Part shown: positions 36,381 through 48,485 of the stretch, piece by piece
How the letters are laid out: each line of letters begins with the position of its first letter
Position numbering within the stretch: the stretch's first letter is position 1
Notes under the pieces: generated by a model
Told to the model about the DNA's origin: nothing
What the model saw: only the letters and a program-made list of their open reading frames with translations
The model's database searches: none
Position numbers and translations under genes: made by a program
Source of the DNA: Cymbidium sinense
Lineage: Eukaryota > Streptophyta > Magnoliopsida > Asparagales > Orchidaceae
Direction: 5' to 3'
Length of the DNA stretch: 64,000 nucleotides
Assembly (NCBI GenBank): GCA_021442155.1
Contig: CM038216.1
Span: forward strand, 85,470,945 to 85,534,944

Positions 36381-36700
36381 AGGTTAGTTTTGGGTTTGGG
36401 GTTTAGGGTTAGTTTCAGGTTTAGGGTTTAGGGTTTAGGTTTTAGGGTTGTAGGTTTTAGGGTTTAGGGTTTAGGGTTTTAGGGTTTAGGGTTTAGGTTT
36501 AGTTGGTTTTAGTGTTTAGTTTAGCTTGGTTTAGAGTTTAGGATTTAGGGTTTAGGGTTTAGGGTTTGGTTTAGAGTTTAGTGTTTAGGTGTTTAGAGTT
36601 TTAGGTTTAGGTTTAGGGTTTATGGTTTAGTTTAGGGTTTAGGTTTTGGTTTTGGTTTAAGTTTTAGTTTAGGGTTTAGGGTTTAGGATTTGGTTTTTTT
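36381..36700. repeat. Telomere-like block
   Basis: Degenerate TTTAGGG in the usual orientation, with TTTAGTTTAGGG and TTTTGGTT variants. It separates the satellite junction from the glycine-rich gene fragment, as at 52,681-52,976. Confidence 0.85.
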
Positions 36701-37111
36701 AATAGAACAAATTCATATTCAACATTTCTTCCTTTGATTTCATCAACCAAGTAGCACCCCAAGTTTTCTAAGATAGAAGCGATGACATAGATAAAATGAG
36801 CATAAGAAAATCAAAACCCTAGATAAGTAAGTCTCTACTTGTAAAGAAAAATTCCATAAGCGGCGATCATTCGGTTTTCTGTTTCTAATTCAAATCAGAA
36901 GCCTTTCGGGTAGCAAGATCGTCATCATATCCTGATCTCTCCCTCCGCCACCATCATGACTGTAACCTCCATCACTCCTCTCACCTCCATAATCACCACT
37001 GCTCTGAACCCCACCTCCAGATCCCCCACCACCACTATGATAACTGCAACCTCCACCTTCACCTCAAATAGATCTCTGTTTGTGATGTTCCATCAAGGTT
37101 TTGCCCATTCT
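36701..37111 (-). pseudogene. Glycine-rich RNA-binding protein, 3' fragment, copy 3
   Basis: The sense strand opens at the telomere boundary with KNGQNLDG, the clearest match to the last RRM strand of plant glycine-rich RNA-binding proteins. It then drops about ten bases from the NITVN motif and shifts frame. Glycine-rich coding words follow (GGGCSYHSGGGGSGGG, GGYSHDGGGGRDQD in alternate frames), and a 3' untranslated part runs to 36,701. The copy is more eroded than those at 4.2 and 7.3 kb but has the same ends. Confidence 0.8.
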
Positions 37112-37233
37112 TAGGGATTAGGGTTAGTTTATGGTTTAGGGTTTAAAGTTTAGGGTTTGGGGTTTAAGGTTTAGGGTTGTAGGTTTTAGGGTTTAGGGTT
37201 TACATCTTAGGATTTAGGGTTTAAAGTTTTTTG
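37112..37233. repeat. Telomere-like block interrupted by the LINE
   Basis: Short TTTAGGG-type stretch that continues on the far side of the LINE at 46,801. The LINE therefore inserted into the telomere-derived array. Confidence 0.8.
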
Positions 37234-37251
37234 TTTTTTTTTTTTTTTTTT
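37234..37251 (-). other. LINE poly(A) tail
   Basis: Uninterrupted run of 18 T on the + strand directly before the conserved 3' terminus AGGGAAACCCCATGATACGG. It marks the 3' end of the minus-strand LINE. Confidence 0.92.
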
Positions 37252-40200
37252 AGGGAAACCCCATGATACGGGGGTATTTTATTGCAACAAAAAAGAGGTT
37301 ACAAGGTCCTTAAATGGGATAAACTCCGAAACTACTGCTCAAAGAGCTACAATTAGCCTAAAGAGTAAATCCCCAACTAAGTACATCCAAGAGCAAAAGA
37401 AAACATTAAAGCAATCAAAAGATACAAGATGATTAACATAATAAGCAAAAGAAAAGATAAGGCCAATGCTCTGATGGTTGTAAGAGTGCTTGGTAATATG
37501 GAGCAAACCAAAGATAAAAAAGAGAAACACGCAAAGTTATAATAAGAGATTAGAGCTTAAGGTATCTGAGACAAAAGATAGGAGAAAATAATATAATATG
37601 AGTATGATAATAAGGAAATGGGATAGAGAAGGCTCGGCTCAATCACACCATGTTGAGATGCAAATATGAGCATCCAAACTTAGAAGGGTTACATCACATG
37701 AGCTACTAGAACCAAAAGAGTGAGAACATTCACGACCATCATAGCCAACAAACACGTGAGAAGGAAGCACCCAGTTGTTGATATTCTTTTGAGCTTTATT
37801 ACCTGCAAACCTAAGCAAAATCATCTCTAAAATATATAGGTAATTGCTAAGAGCTGAAGGATAAGGAGTCTCATTCAGAAGAATTATCATCAATATAGCC
37901 ATCTTGACATGAGAATACATAAACATAAGTGAGTGAGCCATCTTAGCAGAATCTCATGAATAGCCATGTTAGGAAAATTAGTTCAGACATATAATCCCTC
38001 CATAAGATAATTACGGAGACAACTAGGCTGAAAATCTATTAAATAAGTCAATGAGCCTATATAACACCATCCCAATCACATGATATGTAAATGAATCTTT
38101 TAGTGCGAGAACAACCCGAAACAATCCCTTATGTCCGGAGAAAGCAATAGTAAAGAAAGATAGCTCAACACAGGAATGAAGCAACCAACCGAAATTAGCA
38201 CCGAAAGAACGGTTAGGCAGCTCAATAGCGACATTGATCACCATTCAAATAATCCATCGACAATCAATCAAAGAACAAGACGGAAAAGGCAAAACCTCCA
38301 AGATGGCAGACTAAGTGCCATAATACCATCTTTTAGAATAAAGCGCTCATAAGGCGAACCAACCAATAAAAGAGGTAGGTGATGATTGGAGAAAATAGGA
38401 GATAAATTGTGGGCAATCAGCCAACCCCAACGACAAATAGCTAATACAACATTGGAACCATAAAAGAAATCAACAAGTGAATGAAATGAGTCTCAACATT
38501 AAAATCTAGAAAACACAGTTAAGATGGCAACATCCAAGATAGGAAGATACACAAATTGGCCATAAAACTCCTCAATGTAGACATGGCAATAGTAGATAAA
38601 CAAAAAATGAAATATATGTTATCTGAAGGTAACAAACAGGCAATCACTAAAACCCTCACCATCGAGACAATTCAGAACATCTTTTTGGGGCATGAGACCA
38701 CGAAAGCTTCAACAAAGAAAGAGCCAACTGAGGAGACAAGGAAAAATAGAAAGATAAATCTCCAAGATAAGAGACAACCAAAATAACAAAAACCAGTTAG
38801 CTCGCCATGTTGCCACTCATCCAGAATAATCAAAAGTTTGACAGAAAAAGGATGAAGTAAACAATAGCAGAAAAGGTAGATCAATGAATTCCAATGATAA
38901 GCATAAAATAGACCGGAAGGTGATTCAAAGCAAAAACAACCAAGCAATCAGCAACATCAATAGAGACTTGTTGAACCAAATAATCCAAAAGGGGAGTAAG
39001 GTGGGTATTGATCGGTAGCCAACCAAGGCGTTAAAACCCAAGCGGCCAAGATTCCACCCATAAATATATATAGGTAAAGAAAAGGATAGATAATGAATAT
39101 CCCCACCATAAGCCTATCCGGTAAGTGACATTCAGAGATCAGTGTCAGGATGCTTATTCACCATAATCCAATTCTGCCAAGGGTAATGACAATAATAACC
39201 AGTGGGTTTGTTAATAACCCAATTATGCATATAAGATAAATCATTGATTAATTCCAAGCATAACAAAGAAATGTGCTTCAAGTTGTGCGATTCCACATAG
39301 CATAGGATGGGAGAACAACAAAGCAACAACATCCGAGCATGGACAATACATAACACTCCCATTAGGAAAGGAAGTGTAACTAAAAGGATATATAGTAAAA
39401 TTGTATAAGTTCAAGGATTTTCCATCAGTAGCAACTGCAATCCCAAAGATGCACAATGATAATCCCAAAACTCCAAACTGGATCATTGGAAGCAAAACCG
39501 AAGAGACTAATATAGAAAGAATAACAATTCCATTCCAAAGAGATATTAGTGTAGAGATGGGATATCCCAATCAGCAAAATAACAATAAAGCGCAACCAAT
39601 AGGTGCTCAATAGTCCTAAGAGCAAGCGATTCAGTCTCATGCATTGATTAAGAAACCAGTGAAAGGCAAATCCAAAATCCCCTAAATTACCAAACTTATA
39701 TAGCGATTAAAATCGCGGCGATTAAGTGATAAGGATAATGACACCCAAACATATCCGATCGGTGAAAATCAAAAGTTACCACATAAGGAACATTCATAGC
39801 GGTAGCAACACTATCCCAATTCAGCCACAATCCTTGGAGAAATACCCCAGGCTTGCCATAATAACAATCATTGAGAGTATACAAACCATAGGTTAAGATC
39901 CAGATATAGCTTGATTGGTAAAATGATGATACTAGCAGCGAATAAAGGGATACTATAGCGATTCTACGAGCAGAGACAATTCGATAAACCAAATCCACAA
40001 ACATCCAAAATCTTAAGACATCAACAGGCAACATCAGACTATAATACTTCTCAAACAGTACACTCCAAGAAGGTAACGACAAACCCATTAGATGTGATTA
40101 CAAAATAAACAATGACTAAAATATGATTCACACCACCGAAATGAGCAAACGGAAATAATCCAGCAATCGAAAGTCACTCCCATCGCAACTAATGCAACAT

Positions 40201-41105
40201 TGTAAGCCACTAGAATATAAAATAAGAAGATGATTCCAAGTAGAGACATCATTACCAATCATGAATTTTAAGAAAATAAAGGTCCAAAACCAGAACTTGC
40301 TAAGACAAGTGTAGGCAAGATGGCAAAGATAGCGGAGGAAAATTGGGAGGCGGCGGTAGAAAAAATCTGCGGCCAGAACCTGATGATGAAAAAACCAAAT
40401 CAACAAACAAATCAATAAACAACCATGACAACAAACCTCCAAAACCCAAAAATCAATTAAACCCAATCCATTCCAGTATAAGGATTTCAGACCAAAATAA
40501 CCATTAAAAGAGACTAGGGTATTACAATTTCTTCCCTTGCGAAAGCATCTTTGAGGTTAGACATTATACAAGCAAGGACGGCCGTACAGTCTGAAGAAAA
40601 TCAACCACCAAAATCCTTTCACATAAGTGATGGAACCTTTATGAATAAGGCCTTTAAGGAGTAAAGAGTCCCAAGGAATGTAAGCAAAAAAGATACTATA
40701 ATCATCAAAATAAAAGCACAACCAAAGATAATGCACACTAATCCGATGCCTAGAAGTCAACATAGTTAGTAGCAATGCTCCAAGCCATATTGTCGAGAGA
40801 AAAAAACAGTTAAAGGAGTTAGTATAAAAAAATACCCATCAGAGTAGATAACTTCCTCCAGCAATGATTAATTCTTTCAGGTTTAGAAATAATTGTATCA
40901 ATGAAATTAAAGTCCCAAGTGGGATTGTAGTTATAAAACTAGTAACAGGTAACCCAAGGTGCAACAGGGTTCCAATTCAAGAGATTAATGTGCATATAGT
41001 TCAACATCTGCCCCATAATATTGTAAATGCCAAAAACATAAATCTTCCAACTAAAGGAGAAGGGGTAGAGGCAGCAAGTCATGGCAAAGCAGACGACAAT
41101 GATAT
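37252..41105 (-). other. Long LINE 3' region without recognised domains
   Basis: About 3.85 kb lie between the end of ORF2 and the poly(A). Plant LINE 3' UTRs are usually much shorter. The stretch has many short, overlapping minus-strand open frames (for example 39,696-40,088, 130 codons, and 40,128-40,466, 112 codons) rich in Tyr, Leu, Ser, Cys and Trp. None shows a known motif. The last kilobase is shared with the truncated copy at 13.2 kb, so at least that part belongs to the element. An older nested insertion inside the rest is possible. Confidence 0.6.
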
Positions 41106-44100
41106 CTATGAGGAGTATCCATAAAGAACACAAGGAAACAGAAAACCAAAAAAAAGGGAGGCAAAGAGGAGAATTAGATTCCGAGGTAAGGAAGAGTTGT
41201 CCAAGTTAACTGACCATAAGTATTTGGGTAATGTAAATTGATCAAAGAAGATGATACTGTCTAATCTCACACCCAGATTTGCAAGGTAATCAGCACAGGC
41301 GTTACCTTCACGCCAAACATGAGTGATGGTAAAATTCAGTTGAGAGAGAAGAGCCCTAGTTTGCTTGAGGAGGTAGAACAAACAAGTGTTGCTCATATTG
41401 GTAGAAGTCAAAAGATCAATCAGTAGAAGAGCATCCACCTCTATCCAAATATTGAGCCAGCCATTTTGAATACAAATTTCTAAAGCTTTGTGGACTGCCA
41501 TAAGCTCGGTATAAGGGGCAGTCTTTGGAAATAAGGGGATAAGCAACACATGGGACTATACCCTTAGAGTCACGAAAATGCCTCCACAAGCCATTATTAG
41601 AGGCGAGCCGTCGGTATTAATTTTAATAATATGATCAGAGGTTTTTCCAAAAAACCATTCTATCATTTCGATAGTAAGTCTGGTTCTGGAAGGTTGAGGC
41701 CCAGTTTATTGGCTACAGATTTATAGCCTTTAAAATGTTTGTGATGAATTAAGTTGGCTTTAAACAATTCACAAATTTTGTTTTTAGTTCTAGCAATAAT
41801 CCTCATGTGATTCATACGAATCCCATGATGTTTAGCATCATTTTGGTCCATCCATATGAACCAAATAAGAGTAATGGCGATTATGATTTTAATATGACCT
41901 TTAATTGCATTGTCAAAGTAAACTCCAAGAAGTTGATATAAATTAAAAGAACAATTAAAATTGTGTTGAATAGATCGTCATACCAAATCCAAATTTTAGA
42001 GGCAATAGCCCCATTAACAAAACATGGTTAACATTCTCAATATGAGAACAACATTGACATTTAGAGGGTAAATAAAACCCTTTACCCCACAACAAAGAGT
42101 CAGCAGAATAAAGTTTTTAGGATACCAAGTTAGAGCGAGTAAGAAGAGGGGATATTGTTATTCCAAATTTTGGAGAACACAATAGAAGAATCACGAGTGT
42201 CTTTAGTGTGAAGCCACACATTTTAAGGTTGAAATCCCCATTATGAGATAGCTTAAAGATAATCGATCATGATTGTTAGGAGTGATAGGAATATTAGTAA
42301 TCATATTTAAGAAAGCAGAAGGAATAGAATCTAAAATCTTACTAGTGTTCCACTTGTGGTTTTGCGAGAATTAACTCTAAGAGCGAAGTGGAGTGAGAGT
42401 AAGTCATCAATGGATCCACAACCACTCAGGTTGTCTTGCCAAAAGAAGGAATTGCAGTTTATGCCCCAAAAAAATTAAGGATTGCATCCCATTTGAGATA
42501 GTCTTCTCCATACGGAGAATCACCCGATTTAAAGGGACAAATGAGAGGATGTTTACCACGGCAATATTTAGAAGTCATGAAATTTTGCCCAAAGACTATT
42601 TTGCTCCTAAAATTCCACCAAAGTTTGTAGGAGAAGGCATTGATAACTTCTTTGATGGATTTACATCCAGACCTCCCTCTTCAAGAGTACCACAACTTTT
42701 GGACCAAGATGACCGGTGCATTCTTTTAGAGGAGGTATTGGTTCCCCAGAGAAAAATTTGTTTAATAGATGCTCAATTCTATTGATGGTAGAGTTGGTAG
42801 GCCAATGGTTTGGAGATATAGGCATGGAATTTAGAGTGCTCTTGATCAAGGTAAGCCTACCACCGAAAGAAAGTAAATGAAATTCTCAAACTAAAATTTT
42901 GTTAGAAATTTTGAATTAGATCATCAAAAGGTGTGATCTTTTTGGCCTTTAAAGAGCGAGCCCCAAGGTAATTAAGAGGGAGTTGATTTTGCTTAAAATT
43001 AGTAATTTGGATATTTGGTTAAGTCTATTAGTTGGAATCTTAGTTGAAGGAATAAAACCGACATTTTCCTTCATTAAGAAAAGACCACTAACTTTACCAA
43101 AATCATTTAGAAGGTTCTTAATGGTTTTAACATGTTGAAGGGAGCCGCAGAAGATAATGAAATCATCTACAAAGCTAAGATGAGAAATAGGAAACCTCCA
43201 TGAGTTTTAAAAGACATATTGGGATTATTAGCGAAAAGATTGTTAAGGCTCCTAGTATTCAATAGCGATGATAAAAGAGAAGGTGATAGTGGTCACCTTG
43301 CCTCAAACCATGGCTAGAAGGAAAGAAACCTATGGACTCACCATTCAAGATAACCGAAAACCAGACATTCGTGATACACCTTTTTATAATCCGGATAAAA
43401 CTATCAAAAAAACCAAACAAATTCAGGATTTGAAAGAGAAACTCCCATGAGAGATTGTCAAAGGCTTTAGCGATGTCCAATTTGAATAAGATGTTGCCTC
43501 CTAGAAGGGACATCAATGTCATGAACCAGCAAGAAGAATATTATCGATATTACTCTATTTTTTAACAAAACCAGTTTGATTTGGGGAGATGATTTTAGGA
43601 AGCAAAGGGCTAAGTCTATTGTTTATTAATTTAGCAATGAGTTTTTGAAAAAAGGTGTAAAGACTAATCGGTCTAAAATTGCCCCAAGATTTAGGATTGC
43701 TAGTTTTGGAAATAAGGACAATATAAGTGCTAGAAAAGTATTTGGGTATAGGATTGCCATCAAAGAAATCAATAACAACATCAACTAAGTCGGTTTTAAT
43801 AAATGACCAACAATGCTGAAAGAAGTGGGTCGTATAGCCGTCAGGGCCAGCAACAGAGTCGGTGTTCATGTTCTTAAGAGTATTACTAATTTCTAAGGAC
43901 ACATAGTGAGTAAATGATTATCCTCTATTAATCATAGGGATAAGATGAGTGTTTGATAAAGTTCCCAAAGAACGGATTAGAATTTAATAAAGTTTGGAAA
44001 TGATGAATGACAAAATCCTTAATATCATTATTATCGGTTATCCATTCACCATTAGAGTTCTTAATTTTCTTAATCAAGTTTAAGGCTCTCCGTTTATTAC

Positions 44101-45160
44101 AAATGGCATGAAAATACCTTGTGTTTCTGTCACCATCAACAATATGCTTGCTTGCGGCTTTTTGACTCCAATAGGTTTCATCCATGTTTTGATAATTAGT
44201 CAAGGTATTCTTGGCAATGTTCAACTCCTTTCTTGGGATCGGAGACGACCTCTTCAAGAGAACAAACCTCTTGTTCCATAGCTTTAAGATTTGTGAAAAG
44301 GTTTTTGAAACTGTGTTTGTTCCACCAATTGAGATTTTGTTTAAGTCTTTTGAGCTTAAGCCAGAGACGAGTCATACCTTTAACAGAATTATTCGGGAAA
44401 ACAGGGGCCATCCAATTAGTAGCGACTTTGGTGAAGTCACTATGTTGGGTCCACATATTTTGAAATCTGAAAGGAGAGGGAGTAGATGGGGAAGGGGGGG
44501 ATTTTTGAAGGAAATCAAAAGAGGAGCATGGTCAGACAAAGTTTTGCTCAAATGCTCAACAGTGGTAGTGGGCCACTGATTGATCCAGAGAGAATTAAAG
44601 AGGGTCCTATCTAGACGCTACCAAAGTCTAGAGTTGTGCCAATGTAATTAGACCCAGTGAAACCAATGTCCATCGATTGCAATCCAGGATCATATTTGAG
44701 AAGTCCTCCATGGAATGAAGGTTAGGAGAACATCCTCCCCTTCTTTCTGAGCTAGCTATGATAGTATTGAAATCGCCTCCAACCAACCAGGGAAGGTTAG
44801 AAGGGAGCGTAAGTGATTCCAAAGGACATTCCTACCAGCTCTATTATAAGAAGCATAGATAAAAGAGCCAAAAGCTGATAAATCACCTAAGGAGATTTTG
44901 AAATTAACCAATTGGTCAAGATTATCAATGATGGAAATGGTGATGGAGTTGTGCCAAAAGCACCAAATTTTATTATTAAGATTGAAGAAGAAATTATGAA
45001 AACCAAGGGATCTAGCGACAAAAGCAATCTTAGAAGAATTAATGAGAGGTTCAATAAGAACAAGTAACTTAATATTATGGATACGATAAAGACTCCTAAC
45101 ACGATTGCGGACAGGAAGAGTCCCACAACCCCGGATATTCTAAATAAGAAAATTATTCAT
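41106..45160 (-). pseudogene. LINE ORF2: endonuclease, reverse transcriptase, RNase H
   Basis: ATG at 45,160-45,158 gives MNNFLI*NIRGCG; the stop is TAG in place of Trp TGG. The AP-type endonuclease, which nicks target DNA, shows NIRG, LVLIEP and WLVGGDFNTII (44,600-45,145). The RT shows SVAGPDGYTTHFFQ, NFRPISLYTFFQKLIAKLI, ISPNQTGFVK (43,555-43,902), KLDIAKAFD, GLRQGD, and the active-site box FVDD at 43,162-43,173. A zinc-finger-like zf-RVT part (GKGFYLPSKCQCC) is at about 41,960-42,105. The C-terminal RNase H shows KINTDG, ELMAVHKAL, IEVDALLL and ADYLANLG (41,210-41,640), so all four acidic residues remain. Frame shifts break the 1,350-codon frame. FVDD in place of FADD is a tolerated variant. 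Confidence 0.92.
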
Positions 45161-45413
45161 AAGGAGACAACCAAAAGGGAAAATGAAGAAAGAAAGGAAA
45201 GAGAGGAAAGAAGAGATGACACATTACTTTTTTGGGGTGGAAGAAGAGCGAGTGGTTCTATTGAAGTTATTATTAGAAATTTTTGCTTTGTAGGGTTTTT
45301 TGTATTTAACAATTTGAAAAGGTCTATCAGAATCCAAATTATCTCCATCAGAAAGAGATTGATTTTGAGTTCGGAATAGTAGAAGGATCTATCAATGTTT
45401 TAGAAGAGGGATT

Positions 45414-46654
45414 TCACCTTCTTCCTATCGGATGAGTGTGAGAAATTGGGTTCAATTGTTGATTATCACTCTGAAAGGAAATAGATGGGGAAGTTCTAGC
45501 ACCATTCGTAATACAAATATCATTCTTAATATGTTCTGAAGCCATAGGGTCATCATTATTTTGGTCCATTATATGATTCTCATTCAAATTGTTTAGTTGG
45601 GTGTCCAATATAAGGCTACCATTGATTTTCGAGGATTTAAATGCAAAGAAAGAGCTATCGTGGGAAACCAGATTATTACAAGGGTGAGGTTAGGTAAATT
45701 GTCATTGGTATCGCCACACCCCTCAATGTGCATTTTAGTACCAAGGTCGAGTGTTTTCCACTAGACAAATCGAGGAGGTGTGGGAAGGAGAGGTTCTTTT
45801 GAGTATCTTTAGGCACATATGCTAGAATAGTGGTTTTCCAGTTCCATTAATGGAAGTCTTATTACGTGGTAAATTTTTGAGATTAGGATGAAGCACAAAG
45901 CATTGAGTGGTCGTTCGTGAATCTTGCAGTGAGTGCAAAAGACAGGAAAATTTTCGAATTCAACTTTTTGACTATATCCAAATTTTTCGGAGCCAATCCA
46001 AACCTCTTTGGGATATTTTTTTATGATGTCTATCTCAATGAGAATACGAGCGACGGATGGCCTAGATCTAGTGGCCGTTGCTTGGTAAATTTGGAGAGGC
46101 CTACCAAAAGGCCAACAAGAAACAAAACTTGATGAGTGACATAATGTATGTGCATGTTAGGAAAAGCAAGCCAAAGAGGGACAATGGGAGATTCCTCTTT
46201 GACATCAAAGAGGGGTGACCATTTCAATAGCCGCATATGACAATTATGCACAAAATAAGAACGACGAGCAAAAACTCATGAATAATCTAAATCATTTGAG
46301 TGTTGAATAAGAATGTGATGGGGATCGATCAGCCCGAAAGTGAAAGTACCCGATAATTTTAAACTATGAAAGAAAGAGCGAATATTATCAAGAGTCGGGC
46401 ATCGAAGGGAGAATTTACCCACCAAAGTGAACTCGAAGGGCTTAGCAAGTTTCAACATCCCGACCGCACACATCACGGCATCCATGATAAGATGTAGAAA
46501 TGAGATTAACTGAAGCATTTAGGCTAGGGATCTTACCAGATAAAGCGTCTTTGAATGATTTAACAAGGTGCATTAGGTGCAATTGAATCCGAAGCGGAGT
46601 CATAGGTGCAAGTGGTGGAGCAGGCCGGATTCACAGAGACCAAAGCCTCGCCAT
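45414..46654 (-). pseudogene. LINE ORF1: DUF4283 and CCHC zinc-knuckle protein
   Basis: ORF1 of plant L1-type LINEs makes a nucleic-acid-binding protein that packages the element RNA. From a likely ATG at 46,654-46,652, the frame reads through KSFKDALSGK (about 46,540-46,510). After a frame shift it enters the DUF4283 core: FEFTLVGKFSLRCPTLDNIR, FTFGLIDPHHILIQ, MRLLKWSPLFDVKEESPIVP, LWLAFPNMHIHYV (46,050-46,460). The part near 45,930-46,020 resembles the zinc-knuckle region (WIGSEKFGYSQKVEFEN, then C-H-C-type residues). The Asn-rich C-terminus ends at 45,414. Early and internal frame shifts make it a pseudogene. Confidence 0.87.
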
Positions 46655-46800
46655 TTCTCTAATCCGAGGATGTCACACCATCGAGAGCCCAGCGTCCGTA
46701 GAGAGAAGCACGCAGACAAGCGGCCAAAAACCCGAGAACGGCCAATCCACCGAGGGGAACTCAAAATCGCCAGAGAGGGAGCGCAGCCGAGAGGGAGCCT
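46655..46800 (-). other. LINE 5' untranslated region
   Basis: This interval is much richer in G and C than the rest of the window and directly precedes ORF1. L1-type LINEs carry an internal promoter here. The 58.2-kb fragment has a related end (CGCTAGAGAGAAAGCC versus CGCCAGAGAGGGAGC). The plus-strand 75-codon frame over it is an antisense shadow. Confidence 0.65.
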
Positions 46801-48005
46801 TTAGGGTTTGGTTTAGGGTTTAGAGTTTAAGATTTTAGGGTTTAGCATTTAGGGTTTAGGGTTTAAGGTTTTAGGGTTTAGGGTTTAGGGTTTAGGGTTT
46901 AAAGTTTAGGGTTTAGAGTTTAGGGTTTTAAGGTTTATGGTTTAGGGTTTAGGGTTGTAGGTTTAGGGTTATAGGTTTAGGGTTTAGGGTTTAGGGTTAG
47001 TTTTAGGGTTTAGGGTTTAGGTTTTTATTTTAAGGTTTAAGTTTATTTTATTCTTATTTTATTTTATTTAGGTTTTTTTTTTAGTTTCTTTTTGGTTTTT
47101 ATTTATTTTATTTTAGTATATTTTTATTTTCTATTTTATTTAATTTTAAGGCTTAGGTTTAGGTTTTAGTTTTGGTTTTATTTTATTTTATTTTATTTAA
47201 GTTTAGGTTTTTTTTATTTATTTTATTTTTAGGTTTAGTTTAGGTTTAGGTTTTAGGTTTAGGTGGGTATATTTAGTTTGGAGGGAGTTTAGGGCTTTAG
47301 GTTTTTATTTAGGTTTAGGGTTTGGGTTTAGGTTTAGTTTAGTTTTAGTGTTTTTAGGGATGGTTAGTGGTTTTGGGAGGGTTTATTTAGTTTAGGTTAG
47401 TTTAGCATTTAGTTTAGGGATAGTTTAGGTTTTATGATTTAGGTTTAGGGTTAGGGTTTTAGGAAATTTAGGTTTAGAGTTTAGGTTTTTTAGTCTTGGA
47501 TTAGGTACTGGGTTTTAGGTTTAGGGTTTAATTTGGTTTAGAGTATAGTTGAGAGTTTCCAGTTTAGGTTTTGGGTTTTGGGTTTTGGGTTTAGTGTTTT
47601 AGGATTTAAGGTTTAGGGTTGAGGGTTGTAGGTTTAGGTGTTTAGGTTTAGGGTTTAGGATTTATTGTTTAGGGTTTAGGTTTTAGGGTTAGTTTTAGTG
47701 TTTAAGGTTTAGGATTTAGAGTTCAATGTCTTCTTTTAAAAAAATTAAGTAAATGGGTAGGTTTAGGTTTATTTAGTTTATTTTTATTTATTTGAGTTTA
47801 TTTGATTATGTATTTTTACTTAGGTTTATTTTTTATTTTTATTTATTTTAGTTTATTTATTTTAGTTAACTTTTTAGGTTTATGATTATTTTTAGTTGAG
47901 TTTTCTTTTTTTATGTTTAGGTTTTAGGGTGCAGGGTTTAGGTTTTAGGTTTAGGGTTTAGGGTTTAGGGTTTAGGGTTCACGGTTTAGGGTTTAAGATT
48001 TTTTT
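46801..48005. repeat. Composite telomere-derived array, block 5
   Basis: Telomere-like repeat resumes right after the LINE and continues to about 47,030. Mixed blocks follow at 47,240-47,735, with a junction word at 47,741-47,760 and a telomere-like block at 47,925-48,000. Three perfect TTTTGGG units lie at 47,569-47,589. No gene was found. Confidence 0.83.
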
Positions 48006-48485
48006 AAATAGAGAACAAATACATATTCAACATTTCTTCTTTTTGATTTCATCAACCAAGTAGCACACCAAGTTTTAGACAGAAGTGATGACATAGATAA
48101 AAAATGAGCACCCTTAGAGTAAATCAAAAACACTAGATAAGTAGAACCATCACAACTTTAAAGACACCATTCCATAAGCAGCTGATCGGATTGGTCATTC
48201 TTCAATTTCTCCAATTCCCATCAGAACGACCATCGCTTGTCGAATAGTGGGCTCCAGCGTCATATCCTCAAACTCTCCCTCTGCCACCACCATGCCTGTA
48301 ACCTTCATCGATCCTCCCACCTCCATGACTACCATTGCTCCGACCACCACCTCCATATCGACCAGCACCTCTAGATTCCCCACCACCACTTTGATAACCA
48401 CCACATTCAACTTTGTCTCCACTGCCAGATCTAGACTGAGCCTTGTTAATAGTGATGTTCTTGTTGTCAGGTTCTCATTCATTCT
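48006..48485 (-). pseudogene. Glycine-rich RNA-binding protein, 3' fragment, copy 4
   Basis: The sense strand shows NITINKAQSRSGSGD, then CGGYQSGGGESRGAGRYGGGG, SHGGGR and DEGYRHGGGRGR before an in-frame TGA, then GYDAGAHYS and SDGNW before the natural-looking end. This copy keeps the longest uninterrupted run of the RRM end plus glycine-rich tail in a single frame (about 60 codons). Upstream of NITINK a base is missing from the NLDG part. The 3' untranslated region extends to 48,006. Confidence 0.83.

Larger units (their letters stand above)
37234..46800 (-). mobile_element. Near full-length, decayed L1-type LINE
   Basis: On the minus strand the order is GC-richer 5' region (46,800-46,655), ORF1 with DUF4283, a spacer of about 250 bp, ORF2 with endonuclease, RT, zf-RVT and RNase H, a very long 3' region, and a poly(A) (18 T on the + strand at 37,234-37,251). 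Both flanks are telomere-like repeats, so the insertion ended inside the array, and a target-site duplication cannot be told from repeat background. Total length is about 9.5 kb, longer than most plant L1-type LINEs (about 5-7 kb), mainly because of the 3' region. Both ORFs are broken, so the element is dead. Confidence 0.9.

Noticed and set aside
42393..42785. 130-codon plus-strand open frame
   Set aside because: Antisense to LINE ORF2 between the RT and zf-RVT parts; the minus strand has the domain signatures.
46577..46804. 75-codon Arg/His-rich plus-strand open frame
   Set aside because: It lies antisense over the GC-richer LINE 5' end, and such regions give chance open frames.
37112..46840. 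Target-site duplication of the long LINE
   Set aside because: Candidate matches such as TTTAGGGTTTAAAGTTT versus TTTAGGGTTTAGAGTTT occur on both sides but cannot be told from the telomere-repeat background.
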